Source: Methyloligella sp. GL2 (GTDB lineage Bacteria > Pseudomonadota > Alphaproteobacteria > Rhizobiales > Methyloligellaceae). From it: a DNA stretch of 64,000 nucleotides. Below the pieces are notes generated by a model. It was not told the DNA's origin. It searched no databases and saw only the letters and a list, made by a program, of their open reading frames with translations. The translations under genes and the position numbers were made by a program. Location of the stretch: the NCBI RefSeq assembly GCF_013341275.1, contig NZ_CP054476.1, positions 620,001-684,000 of the forward strand, in the 5' to 3' direction. Positions 1 through 8,410 of this stretch are shown in pieces (positions within the stretch are counted from its first letter, which is position 1; each line of letters opens with the position of its first letter).

Positions 1-147
1 GTCTGGCAGAAGCGGGGCCCATTGGGCGCCGAGGCCGATCAGGTCGTTGCCGTCGGCGCCATAGCCGTGCAGGAGGATGACGAGCTGTTTGGCCGGGCCG
101 CCCGATGCGGGCGCAAGCCGTGGGCCTTCGAGTGCGGGAATAGACAT
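1..147 (-). CDS. Phospholipase/carboxylesterase-type alpha/beta hydrolase, N-terminal part only
   Basis: Only the first 49 codons are inside the window; the gene runs off the left edge. The translation begins MSIPALEGPR and reaches LLHGYGADGNDL, which matches the first beta strand and oxyanion-hole segment (HGxGADGND) of the COG0400 esterase family. Members hydrolyse small carboxylic esters in the cytosol with a Ser-Asp-His triad, which would lie outside the window. The ATG at 147 is the first in-frame start. Family assignment rests on this one motif, so the product name is tentative. Confidence 0.65.
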   Translation of the reverse strand, partial: MSIPALEGPRLAPASGGPAKQLVILLHGYGADGNDLIGLGAQWAPLLPD

Positions 148-227
148 CCCACCTATAAACCGGATTTCGGCCTAAATCGAAAGCCCCGACTTGCTGCGCC
201 CGCTATGCTCGCGCCGGTTTCGCGGCC

Positions 228-719
228 TCAATCTTCGGGCTGGTTGTTGGCCGGATCGGCGTTGAGCATGCCGTAATTCTGGACGCCGATTTCTTTGATC
301 AGGCTGAGCTGGGCCTCGAGATAGTCGATATGGCCTTCTTCATCGGCCAGCAGCTCCTCGAACAGATCCTTGGAGACGTAGTCCTCTTCCTTCCGGCAGC
401 AGGCGCGGGCCTCCATGTAGAGGGCGCGGGCGCCGTATTCGGCCTTGAGATCGCACTCCAGGATCTCCTTGATGTTCTGGCCGATCATCAAAGGATCGAG
501 GCGCTGCATATTGGGGAAGCCTTCGAGGAAGACGATGCGGCTGACCAGCTTATCGGCGTGCTGCATCTCCTCGATGGATTCGGCGCGCTCCTTGGCGGCG
601 AGCTTGGTGAAGCCCCAATCCTCCAACAGCCGGTAATGCAGCCAATACTGATTGACCGCCGTCAGCTCGGAGGTCAGCGCCTTGTTCAAATATTCGATGA
701 CTTGCGGATTGCCCTTCAT
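228..719 (-). CDS. bfr: Bacterioferritin
   Basis: A 163-residue protein of the usual bacterioferritin length. It stores iron as a 24-subunit cytosolic shell, oxidising Fe(II) at a di-iron centre. The ferroxidase ligands are where expected (E18, E51, H54, then Glu and the E-x-x-H pair in EEGHIDYLE near residue 127), and M52, the residue that ligates haem between two subunits, is present in [10 protein letters not shown]. It lies 76 bases downstream of the Bfd-like ferredoxin gene on the same strand, so storage and reductive release of iron are probably co-transcribed. The sequence looks intact. Confidence 0.95.
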   Translation of the reverse strand: MKGNPQVIEYLNKALTSELTAVNQYWLHYRLLEDWGFTKLAAKERAESIEEMQHADKLVSRIVFLEGFPNMQRLDPLMIGQNIKEILECDLKAEYGARALYMEARACCRKEEDYVSKDLFEELLADEEGHIDYLEAQLSLIKEIGVQNYGMLNADPANNQPED

Positions 720-795
720 TCTCTCTCACTCCCAATCTCAACCGTGGACGCATCATGGCGGTTTCTCTCGGCAACCGCCAGGGGGCTAACAGGGG

Positions 796-1044
796 CTAAG
801 GCGAGGGACGGGACCCGGCTCCGATGCGGCGCGCAGGGGCGGTCTGGGCGCTGGGATCCTCGTCGTCGTAAGCGACCATCAGGCGCGTGATCAGCGGCAG
901 GCAGGTGCCGCAGGAGGGGCGTTTGCCGAGATATTTGTAGATCAGGCCCGGTGTGAGCACGACGAGCGGATCACGGGTACGGAGCGCCGTGACGGCTTCC
1001 TCGATATCATGATCGGAGATCATGGCGCAGGAGCAGACGATCAT
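796..1044 (-). CDS. bfd: Bacterioferritin-associated [2Fe-2S] ferredoxin
   Basis: An 82-residue protein starting MIVCSCAMIS. C4 and C6, then C45 and C48 (RPSCGTC), give the C-x-C...C-x-x-C spacing of Bfd, which binds a [2Fe-2S] cluster and reduces the bacterioferritin core to mobilise iron. The roughly 20 residues after the domain are low complexity. It is immediately upstream of bfr in the same direction, the usual partner arrangement. In other bacteria Bfd is induced by low iron; I did not identify an Irr or RirA site in the short upstream stretch. Confidence 0.9.
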   Translation of the reverse strand: MIVCSCAMISDHDIEEAVTALRTRDPLVVLTPGLIYKYLGKRPSCGTCLPLITRLMVAYDDEDPSAQTAPARRIGAGSRPSP

Positions 1045-1074
1045 CGCAAGAGCTCACGAAAAGGGTTTGGCCGG

Positions 1075-1707
1075 TCAGGCGGCGGGTTTGCGGTTCGCCG
1101 CATAGTAGGACCATAACAGCCGGGCCGCCACGCCGCGCCAGGGACGCCAGGGCTCGGCGAGGATTACCATCTGCTTCGGATCGGGCCGCTCGGGCAAGGC
1201 CAGCGCCTGCATCGCCGCATATTGCAGGGCAAGATCGCCGGGCGACCAGGCATCGGCCCAGCCCAGACAGAACATCATATAGATATCGGCCGTCCAGGGG
1301 CCGACGCCCTTCAGCGCGGTCAGGGCCTCGCGGAGCTCGTCCTCCGGGGCGTCCCGCAAGGCGTCCAGATCGAGGGCGCCGGAAGAGACCGCCTCGGCAA
1401 CACCGCGCAAGGTGGCGATCTTGCCGGCGGAGAGGCCGGCGCTGCGCAGCGTATCGTCGCTTATGGTTAAGAACGCATCGGCCTCGAACGGTGTGATGAG
1501 GGCCTCCAATCTTCCCCAGATTGCAGCGGCGCTTGCGGTGGAAAGCTGCTGGCCGGTCACGATGCGGGCAAGGCCTGAGAAGCCTGCCTCATGGCGGCGC
1601 AGCGGCGGAAGGCCCGCAACGTTATGGGCTTTTTCCAGATGCGGGCAGCACGCGATGAGGGCGGCAAGGCCCTCTTCGATGTCGTCCACGGTCTCGATGA
1701 TGCGCAT
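1075..1707 (-). CDS. alkA: DNA-3-methyladenine glycosylase II (AlkA-like, HhH-GPD family)
   Basis: A 210-residue helix-hairpin-helix glycosylase that removes alkylated bases, starting base-excision repair. The hairpin and catalytic region are clear: LKGVGPWTADIYMM (about 132-145) followed by the catalytic aspartate D158 in SPGDLALQ. It lacks the N-terminal beta domain of E. coli AlkA and has the size of the short alphaproteobacterial or yeast MAG1-like form. It is followed by bfd 30 bases downstream on the same strand, so the three minus-strand genes may share a transcript. Substrate range cannot be read from sequence. Confidence 0.88.
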   Translation of the reverse strand: MRIIETVDDIEEGLAALIACCPHLEKAHNVAGLPPLRRHEAGFSGLARIVTGQQLSTASAAAIWGRLEALITPFEADAFLTISDDTLRSAGLSAGKIATLRGVAEAVSSGALDLDALRDAPEDELREALTALKGVGPWTADIYMMFCLGWADAWSPGDLALQYAAMQALALPERPDPKQMVILAEPWRPWRGVAARLLWSYYAANRKPAA

Positions 1708-1858
1708 GGCGGTCCGTGCCGGGGCTTAAGATCGGGGAAGAGCGGCAGGCCTTAACCTGCTGATCGGTCTGGTGCTCGCGGCAAGAAAATTGCCGTGCCG
1801 CCTTAACCCCTCTTTTGCGATCGGGGGCCTATCGTCCGGCACAATCAGGGAGAAAACA

Positions 1859-3124
1859 ATGCGCTCTGGAGAGCTTCGGCCGGGTCCCCATCGGGGCGGC
1901 TCCGGCGAACGGACCGATTCCATCTCGGCGCTGAGCAAGGCGCTCGACGAGGAGCGGAAAAAGCGCGCGAAGGCGGAGGAATCCGACCGCGCCAAATCCG
2001 AGCTCCTGGCGCTGGTCAGCCACGAATTGCGTACCCCTATGGGGGCGGTGCTGGCGATGTCGGAGCTGCTGCTTGCGGGGCCTTTGGAATCCACCCAGCG
2101 GCGCTATGCCGAGACGTTGCAGCAATCGGCGCGCGGGCTGCTCTCCGTACTCAACGAAATTCTCGATTTCTCCAAGCTGGAAGCCGGGCGCTTCGATCTC
2201 GATCCGGCGCCGTTCGATCTGCGCGAGCTGTTGCGCGACATCACCGCCGGGCTGGAAGTGCGCGCCGAGCGCAAGGGTCTTCGCTCGGGGAGCGAAGTGG
2301 CCGCCGCTGTGCCGCGCTATGTTTATGGCGATGCCGGGCGCTTGCGGCAGATCCTCACCAATCTCTCCGACAATGCGGTGAAGTTCACCGAGCATGGCTC
2401 GGTGCGGCTGGAGGCCGATGCGGTGCGGGGCGCGGAGCGGACGAGCGTCACCATCGCTATCGCCGATACCGGCGTGGGGCTTTCGGCGACGGACCGGGCG
2501 CGGCTGTTCGAGCCCTATGTTCAGATCGATCGCAAGGTGGCCGCCGAATATGGCGGCACCGGGCTTGGCCTGTTCATCGCCCGCAAGCTTGCCGAGCTGA
2601 TGGACGGCGAAATCGGCTGCGAAAGCATTCCCGGCAAGGGCAGCCGCTTCTGGGTGACGCTGCCGCTGCAATTGGCCGATCCCGCTGCGGTGCGGCCGGA
2701 GGAGGAGGCGGAGCCGGAAGGCGGGCTCAAGGGCACGGTGCTGGTGGTCGAGGATAACGCGGTGAACCGTATGCTGATCGGCGCCTATCTCGATGAGTTC
2801 GGCGTGCGCCACGAGATGGCGGCAGGCGGCGAGGAGGCTTTGCGCCTGCTGGCGGCCAAGCCGGTGGATCTGGTGCTGATGGATATCATGATGCCGGAGC
2901 TGGACGGGATCGAGACCACGCGGCGCATCCGGGCGCTGCCGGGACCGGTGAGCGAGGTGCCGGTGGTGGCGCTGACCGCCAACGCCATGCAAGGCGACAA
3001 GGAGCATTACCTTGCCGCCGGCATGAACGGCTACGTGGCCAAGCCGATTCACGGGCGCGAGCTCTATGAAGAGGTTGCGGCCTATCTGGAGCCGGCAAGC
3101 GCCAAGACCGGCGCGTTGCGCTAG
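1859..3124 (+). CDS. Soluble hybrid histidine kinase with receiver domain
   Basis: A 421-residue protein. After a short coiled coil (about 20-48) comes a dimerisation/phosphoacceptor helix with H55 in LVSHELRTP, an ATPase domain (N box NLSDNAVKF at about 168, G1 DTGVGL, G2 GGTGLGL) and a C-terminal receiver with phospho-Asp D342 (LVLMDIMMPELDG) and the conserved Lys in VAKPI. No membrane segment or recognisable sensor domain precedes the kinase, so it must sense something inside the cell or rely on a partner. The ATG at 1859 was chosen over an earlier in-frame start because AGGGAGA lies just before it. No response regulator is adjacent, making it an orphan. It converges on ecm with 18 bases between stops. 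Confidence 0.88.
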   Translation: MRSGELRPGPHRGGSGERTDSISALSKALDEERKKRAKAEESDRAKSELLALVSHELRTPMGAVLAMSELLLAGPLESTQRRYAETLQQSARGLLSVLNEILDFSKLEAGRFDLDPAPFDLRELLRDITAGLEVRAERKGLRSGSEVAAAVPRYVYGDAGRLRQILTNLSDNAVKFTEHGSVRLEADAVRGAERTSVTIAIADTGVGLSATDRARLFEPYVQIDRKVAAEYGGTGLGLFIARKLAELMDGEIGCESIPGKGSRFWVTLPLQLADPAAVRPEEEAEPEGGLKGTVLVVEDNAVNRMLIGAYLDEFGVRHEMAAGGEEALRLLAAKPVDLVLMDIMMPELDGIETTRRIRALPGPVSEVPVVALTANAMQGDKEHYLAAGMNGYVAKPIHGRELYEEVAAYLEPASAKTGALR

Positions 3125-3142
3125 AAAGCTTTACCGCGGCTG

Positions 3143-5155
3143 CTAGACCGCGGCGGCTTCCGGCACCTTCTCTTCCAGCCCGCGCTCCACCAGATCGATC
3201 ATGCCGTTCATGATGTCGTTGAGCTGGAAATCCTTCGGCGTGTAGATGGCGGCCGCCCCGCATTGGCGCAGCACGTTCTCGTCCGCCTTGGGGATGATGC
3301 CGCCGACCACGACGGGAATATGCCCCATCCCTTCGTTGCGCAGGCGATTGATCACGTCGCGCACCAGCGCCACGTGGGAGCCTGAGAGGATGGAGAGGCC
3401 GATGATATGGGCCTTGCTCTCCTTGGCCTGCTCGACGATCTGCTCCGGGGTCAGCCGGATGCCGTCATAGACCACCTCCATGCCGCAATCGGATGCGCGG
3501 ACGGCGATCTGCTCGGCGCCGTTGGAATGGCCGTCGAGGCCGGGCTTGCCGACGACGAAGGTCATGCGGCGGCCGAGCTTCTTGGAGACGGCATCGACCC
3601 GCTCGCGCACCTGCTCCAGCCTGGCCTCGTCCATCTGGTGCTTGGCGCCCATGCCGGTGGGGGCGCGGTATTCGCCGAACACCTCGCGCAGGATCTGGCC
3701 CCATTCGCCGGTGGTGACGCCGGCCTTGGCCGCGGCGATGGAGGGCTCCATGATGTTGCGGCCCTCTTGCGCGGCGGCTTTCAGATCGATCAGCGCCTGC
3801 TGCACCGCCTTGTTGTCGCGCTGCTGGCGCCAGGCCTGCAGTGCCGCGACCTGCTCCATCTCGACATGCTCAGGCACGGTGAAGATGTCGTTCTCGCCGG
3901 CGGAAAGCGGCGAGGGCTCGGTCTCGGTCCAGCGGTTGACGCCGACCAGCACCTGCTCGCCGGTCTCGATCGCCTCGATGCGTGTGGCGTTAGAGGCGAT
4001 CAGGCTGTCCTTCATGTAGTCGATGGCCTGCACCGCACCGCCCATGGCGTCGATCTTGGACAGCTCCTCGCGGGCCTCGGCTTTCAGCTCCTCGACCTTC
4101 TTCTCGATCTCCTCGGAGCCGTCGAAGATGTCGCCGTATTCCAGAAGATCGGTCTCGTAGGCCATGATCTGCTGCAAGCGCAGCGACCATTGCTGGTCCC
4201 AGGGGCGCGGCAGGCCGAGCGCCTCGTTCCAGGCGGGAAGCTGCACGGCGCGGGCGCGGGCTTTCTTGGACAGCACCACGGCCATCATGGCGAGCTGGAT
4301 GCGGTAGACGTTGTTCTCGGGCTGCGGTTCGGTGAGGCCGAGCGAGTTCACCTGCACGCCATAGCGGAAGCGGCGGAATTTCGGGTCCTCGACGCCGTAG
4401 CGGTTGAGGGTGATTTCGTCCCACAGATCGACGAAAGCCCGCATCTTGCACATCTCGGTGATGAAGCGGACGCCGGCATTGACGAAGAAAGAGATGCGGC
4501 CGACGACGTTCGGCATCTTCTCCGGATCGATCTCGCCCGATCCCTTTACCGCATCGAGCACGGCCTGCGCCGTGGCCAGCGCGAAGGCGAGCTCCTGGGC
4601 CGGCGTCGCACCGGCTTCCTGCAGGTGATAGGAGCACACATTCATCGGGTTCCATTTCGGAACCTCTTTCGATGTGTAGACGATCATGTCCTTGATTAGG
4701 CGCATAGAGGGTTCCGGCGGGAACACGTAGGTGCCGCGGGAGAGATATTCTTTCAGAATGTCGTTCTGGGTGGTGCCTTGCAGCAGTTTGCGGTCGACGC
4801 CTTGCTCGTCGGCCAGCGCGATATAGAGCGAGAGCAGCCAGGCGGCGGTGGCGTTGATGGTCATCGACGTGTTCATCTCGCCGAGCGGGATGCCGTCGAG
4901 CAGCGCGCGCATATCGCCGATATGGGAGACCGGCACGCCGACCTTGCCGACCTCGCCGCGGGAGAGCACGTGATCGGAGTCGTAGCCGGTCTGGGTCGGC
5001 AGATCGAAGGCTACCGAAAGGCCGGTCTGGCCCTTGGCGAGGTTCTTCCGATACAGCTCGTTCGACGCCTTGGCGGTGGAATGGCCGGCATAGGTCCGGA
5101 ACATCCACGGCTTATCGCGCTTCACTTCGCCCGGGGTTTTTTCGTCGGCTGCCAT
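3143..5155 (-). CDS. ecm: Ethylmalonyl-CoA mutase (adenosylcobalamin dependent)
   Basis: A 670-residue protein that converts (2R)-ethylmalonyl-CoA to (2S)-methylsuccinyl-CoA in the ethylmalonyl-CoA pathway. The N-terminal TIM barrel begins near WMFRTYAGHSTA and TGLSVAFDLPTQTGYDSD; the C-terminal B12 domain carries the lower-ligand motif DGHSNG (DxHxxG) followed by GLSILSGSH. Catalytic barrel and B12 domain are in one chain, as in Ecm. The open frame continues 141 codons upstream, but that extension is basic and low complexity and overlaps another gene in a different frame; the ATG at 5155, with GGAAG before it, gives the normal family length. The nearby ccr and mcd genes support Ecm rather than methylmalonyl-CoA mutase. 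Confidence 0.93.
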   Translation of the reverse strand: MAADEKTPGEVKRDKPWMFRTYAGHSTAKASNELYRKNLAKGQTGLSVAFDLPTQTGYDSDHVLSRGEVGKVGVPVSHIGDMRALLDGIPLGEMNTSMTINATAAWLLSLYIALADEQGVDRKLLQGTTQNDILKEYLSRGTYVFPPEPSMRLIKDMIVYTSKEVPKWNPMNVCSYHLQEAGATPAQELAFALATAQAVLDAVKGSGEIDPEKMPNVVGRISFFVNAGVRFITEMCKMRAFVDLWDEITLNRYGVEDPKFRRFRYGVQVNSLGLTEPQPENNVYRIQLAMMAVVLSKKARARAVQLPAWNEALGLPRPWDQQWSLRLQQIMAYETDLLEYGDIFDGSEEIEKKVEELKAEAREELSKIDAMGGAVQAIDYMKDSLIASNATRIEAIETGEQVLVGVNRWTETEPSPLSAGENDIFTVPEHVEMEQVAALQAWRQQRDNKAVQQALIDLKAAAQEGRNIMEPSIAAAKAGVTTGEWGQILREVFGEYRAPTGMGAKHQMDEARLEQVRERVDAVSKKLGRRMTFVVGKPGLDGHSNGAEQIAVRASDCGMEVVYDGIRLTPEQIVEQAKESKAHIIGLSILSGSHVALVRDVINRLRNEGMGHIPVVVGGIIPKADENVLRQCGAAAIYTPKDFQLNDIMNGMIDLVERGLEEKVPEAAAV

Positions 5156-5402
5156 CTGTCTTCCACTCTCTCTTCCGCCACTTTCGTCGCGACTAGCGTA
5201 AATCCGCCCGCGTGCAGCTGCAACGCGAAGACGCGAGGGTACGCTTTCTAGTCGCGCAGCAACAATTATAGCAAACGAAATGAAGAAAGCCGGTGCGCCG
5301 GATCGCGGCACCACCTCGGCGTGCGGAGCGGTCTCAATCCGGGCAGTCAGGGCAAGACGGACGGGATAGCCTTGCCCTTGTCCAACCGCGTGCTCAGAGG
5401 CG

Positions 5403-5642
5403 CTATTCGCGGCTCTCGTCGGCCTTTTCGAGCATATCGGCCTCTTCGCTGACGCCGAGCTCGTCTTGCGCATCGCCGCCGCCGATGGCCTCTTCTTCCT
5501 GCTGCATCGCTTCGGACGACACGCTGTCCTCCGCGGCAAGCTGGATGCGGGTTTGATGGCCGGCTTGATCGGCGGCAAAGCCTGCTGCCGGGAGCCCTAG
5601 AAGCACGGCGAGAGTTGCCGCAAATGCCGTCATTTTCACCAT
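5403..5642 (-). CDS. Small acidic secreted protein of unknown function
   Basis: A 79-residue protein not recognised as any family. Residues 1-23 form a clear Sec signal peptide (MVKMTAFAATLAVLLGLPAA then GFAADQ). The mature part is strongly acidic and rich in Glu, Asp, Gln and Ser. A strong ribosome site, GGGAGGAG, lies about eight bases before the ATG, which supports real translation. It occupies the region of the spurious upstream extension of the ecm frame, so one of the two readings is wrong; the ribosome site and signal peptide favour this gene. No cysteine occurs in the mature part. Confidence 0.6.
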   Translation of the reverse strand: MVKMTAFAATLAVLLGLPAAGFAADQAGHQTRIQLAAEDSVSSEAMQQEEEAIGGGDAQDELGVSEEADMLEKADESRE

Positions 5643-5888
5643 GTCGAAATCTCCTCCCGAGATGCCGGTCTGCGGTTCAGACCGGGCGACGTTACCATGC
5701 TGCGTTCAAAACCATGCCGCGTTCAAAAAACGCCGGTGCAAAGCTGCAGTTCCCGGCGCTGGAACCCTGGCTGAACATAGCTGTTCTGCAATAGGGATAG
5801 GCGCTTAACGCGGGTTATACACGGAACTCAGGGAATCCGCTGGGCAGAGCCTCCGGTTTTTGGTAACGCTCCCACCGATCTACAGATG

Positions 5889-5928
5889 CGGTCCTTGCTT
5901 TACGGTACAAACAGGCCGTAAAGGACCG
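5889..5928. promoter_or_regulatory. Long interrupted palindrome upstream of ccr
   Basis: About 100 bases before the ccr start, CGGTCCTT-GC-TTTACGG is followed after ten bases by CCGTAAAGGACCG, so the arms pair over 13 bases with a small bulge in the left arm. It is the only strong symmetry in the 380-base gap between the small secreted protein gene (start 5642) and ccr (start 6024). It could be an operator; ccr of other methylotrophs is controlled by the TetR-type regulator CcrR, which binds a palindrome, but I have no evidence that this is that site. A leader-RNA hairpin is the alternative. Confidence 0.4.
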
Positions 5929-6023
5929 CCCTGGTGTAACGGTTGCAGTTGCGAAGGGGATCGCAGAAGATTGCGGCAGCGCAATATGATGCGAATTTGT
6001 ATAGAGTTTTGGGGGAGAAACGG

Positions 6024-7322
6024 ATGAATGAGATGTCGCTAGCCTCAATGTCAGGGGAAGAGGCACCCGTCAAAGACCTCTATGAGGTCGGCGAGATTCC
6101 CCCCCTCGGCCACGTTCCGAAGAACATGTATGCCTGGGTGATCCGCAAGGAGCGCCACGGGCCGCCGGACGAAGCCATGCAGATGGAAGTGGTGCCGACC
6201 TGGGAGCTGGATTCCCACGACGTGCTGGTGCTGGTGATGGCCTCGGGCGTCAACTACAACGGCATCTGGGCCTCGCTTGGCGAGCCGATCTCCACCCTCG
6301 ACGTGCATAAGAATCCGTATCACATCGCCGGCTCCGACGCCTCGGGCATTGTCTGGGCGGTCGGCTCGAAGGTGAAGCGCTGGAAAGTCGGCGACGAGGT
6401 GGTGATCCACTGTAATCAGGACGACGGCGACGACGAGGAATGCAACGGCGGCGATCCGATGTTCTCGCCCTCGCAGCGCATCTGGGGCTACGAGACGCCG
6501 GACGGCTCGTTCGCGCAGTTCGCGCGGGTGCAGGACCGCCAGCTTCTGCCGCGCCCCAAGCATCTGACCTGGGAAGAGGCGGCTTGCTACACGCTGACGC
6601 TCGCCACCTCCTACCGCATGCTGTTCGGCCACCGGCCGCATACGCTGAAGCCCGGCCATAACGTGCTGGTCTGGGGGGCTTCCGGCGGTCTCGGCTCGAT
6701 GGCGATCCAGCTTTGCGCCACTGCCGGCGCCAACGCCATCGGTATCGTCTCCGAAGAGGACAAGCGCGAGTTCGTGATGTCCCTCGGCGCCAAGGGCGTG
6801 ATCAACCGCAAGGATTTCAATTGCTGGGGGCAGTTGCCCAAGGTCGGCACGCCGGAATACGACGAGTGGAACAAGGAAGTCCGAAAGTTCGGCAAGGCGA
6901 TCTGGGACATCACCGGCAAGGGCGTGAATGTCGATTGCGTGTTCGAGCATCCGGGCGAGGCGACCTTCCCGGTCTCGACCTTCGTGGTGAAGCGCGGCGG
7001 CATGGTCGTGTTCTGCGCCGGCACCACCGGCTTCAATCTGACCATGGATGCCCGCTATGTGTGGATGCATCAAAAGCGCATCCAGGGCTCGCATTTTGCG
7101 CATCTGTTGCAGGCCAGCCAGGCCAACCGGCTGGTGGTGGAGCGCCGCATCGATCCGTGCATGTCGGAGGTGTTCCCTTGGGCGCAGATTCCGAAGGCGC
7201 ATATGCGGATGTGGAACAACGAGCATCAGCCCGGCAATATGGCGGTGCTGGTGAGCGCCCCGGTGACCGGCCTGCGCAGCTTCGAGGATGTGCTTGAGGC
7301 AAGCGCGCAGATGAAGAGCTAG
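6024..7322 (+). CDS. ccrA: Crotonyl-CoA carboxylase/reductase
   Basis: A 432-residue medium-chain dehydrogenase/reductase that carboxylates and reduces crotonyl-CoA with NADPH and CO2 to ethylmalonyl-CoA, the defining step of the ethylmalonyl-CoA pathway. Visible family features are the N-terminal GroES-like part with ASGVNYNGIWASLG, the EEAACYTLTLATSYRML segment, the nucleotide fold VLVWGASGGLGSMA, and IQGSHFAHLLQA, whose His matches the CO2-binding pocket residue known from the family. The ATG at 6024 follows GGGGGAGA at ideal distance and gives the typical length; the open frame extends 27 codons further upstream. A rho-independent terminator follows. Confidence 0.95.
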   Translation: MNEMSLASMSGEEAPVKDLYEVGEIPPLGHVPKNMYAWVIRKERHGPPDEAMQMEVVPTWELDSHDVLVLVMASGVNYNGIWASLGEPISTLDVHKNPYHIAGSDASGIVWAVGSKVKRWKVGDEVVIHCNQDDGDDEECNGGDPMFSPSQRIWGYETPDGSFAQFARVQDRQLLPRPKHLTWEEAACYTLTLATSYRMLFGHRPHTLKPGHNVLVWGASGGLGSMAIQLCATAGANAIGIVSEEDKREFVMSLGAKGVINRKDFNCWGQLPKVGTPEYDEWNKEVRKFGKAIWDITGKGVNVDCVFEHPGEATFPVSTFVVKRGGMVVFCAGTTGFNLTMDARYVWMHQKRIQGSHFAHLLQASQANRLVVERRIDPCMSEVFPWAQIPKAHMRMWNNEHQPGNMAVLVSAPVTGLRSFEDVLEASAQMKS

Positions 7323-7350
7323 AGCGGATCTTCGGCTCAGATTGGTTTTG

Positions 7351-7383
7351 AAAAGCGCCGGGGCGATGCTCCGGCGCTTTTTT
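7351..7383 (+). terminator. Rho-independent terminator after ccr
   Basis: AAAAGCGCCGG pairs perfectly with CCGGCGCTTTT across a nine-base loop, ending in a run of six T. It begins 28 bases after the ccr stop codon and would end the ccr transcript before the acetyltransferase gene. Confidence 0.88.
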
Positions 7384-7446
7384 GTTGAAGGTGTCTTCAG
7401 CCGTCTGACGCCCTAATCGGCGCAAGGCTAAGGAGGAGTGCCGAAG

Positions 7447-8286
7447 ATGGGCTACGAGATCCGCACCATGCCGCTTGCCGAGGTGGAAAAGACCCTCGAC
7501 TGGGCCGCGCGGGAGGGATGGAATCCCGGTCTCCACGACGCGGAATGCTTCTACGCCATCGACCCGGAAGGCTTCTTCATGGGGGTGCTGGACGACACGC
7601 CCATCGCCCGCGCCGCGGTGCTGAATTACGACGACACCTTCGCCTTTGCCGGGCTCTATATCGTCGACCCTCAGTACCGCGCCCATGGCTATGGCATGGC
7701 GCTGGTCGAAGCCATCATCCCCCATGCCGGGGACCGCAATATCGGCATCGACGGGGTGGTGGAGATGCAGGCGAAATACGAGCTGCTCGGCTACCGTTTC
7801 GCCCATCGCGATCTCCGCTACGGCTTCACGCCGGAGGAGACCAAGCCGCGAGACCCCAATATCGTACCCGTCGCCGAGATCCCGTTCGGCGATCTTGCCG
7901 CCTATGACCGGCAGCATTTTCCGGCCCCGCGCGAAGCCTTTCTGCAGCGCTGGGTGGCGCCGGAGAACGGCGTGGCGCTTGGCTATGTGGCGGATGGCGA
8001 ATTGCGCGGCTATGGGGTGATCCGGCGCTGCCGGGAGGGGTTCAAGCTCGCCCCGCTCTTCGCCGATACGCCCGACATCGCCGAGGCGCTGTTCGATGCG
8101 CTTTCAAATCACGGGCAAGGCGCGGCAATCACCATCGACGTGCCGGAACCCAATACGGCCGGGCTGAAACTGGTGCAGGCGCGCGGGCTCAGCCCCGTGT
8201 TCGAATGCGCCCGGATGTATCTGAAGGGCGATCCGGAGCTGCCGCTTGCCAGCATTTTCGGCCTGACCAGCCTGGAAGCGGGCTAA
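7447..8286 (+). CDS. GNAT family N-acetyltransferase
   Basis: A 279-residue protein with an N-terminal GCN5-type acetyltransferase fold; the acetyl-CoA loop motif A is seen as QYRAHGYGMALVEA near residue 80. The C-terminal half (about 140-279) resembles the second, GNAT-like domain of the YitH type. The acceptor is unknown. AGGAGG lies ten bases before the ATG at 7447; an in-frame GTG at 7438 is too close to that site to be the start. It stands alone between ccr (with a terminator) and mcd, and no link to carbon metabolism is evident beyond position. Confidence 0.8.
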   Translation: MGYEIRTMPLAEVEKTLDWAAREGWNPGLHDAECFYAIDPEGFFMGVLDDTPIARAAVLNYDDTFAFAGLYIVDPQYRAHGYGMALVEAIIPHAGDRNIGIDGVVEMQAKYELLGYRFAHRDLRYGFTPEETKPRDPNIVPVAEIPFGDLAAYDRQHFPAPREAFLQRWVAPENGVALGYVADGELRGYGVIRRCREGFKLAPLFADTPDIAEALFDALSNHGQGAAITIDVPEPNTAGLKLVQARGLSPVFECARMYLKGDPELPLASIFGLTSLEAG

Positions 8287-8410
8287 ATGCGGCATTTCCG
8301 GCATCTCTGACATTTGACGATGCGGCGAATTAGGCTTTAAGGGATGGTTCCCTTCGGCGGCTGGGCGCACGGGCGCTGCCGCCGTCACGATCTTTCGAAA
8401 GGACATTTCG

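Noticed and set aside
3407-4699. 430-residue plus-strand frame inside ecm
   Set aside because: It is antisense to a clear mutase gene and consists of His/Leu/Asp-rich sequence typical of reverse frames of GC-rich genes.
5156-5578. N-terminal extension giving an 811-residue Ecm
   Set aside because: The extra residues are basic and low complexity, match no mutase, and overlap a gene with its own strong ribosome site; the start at 5155 gives the usual length.
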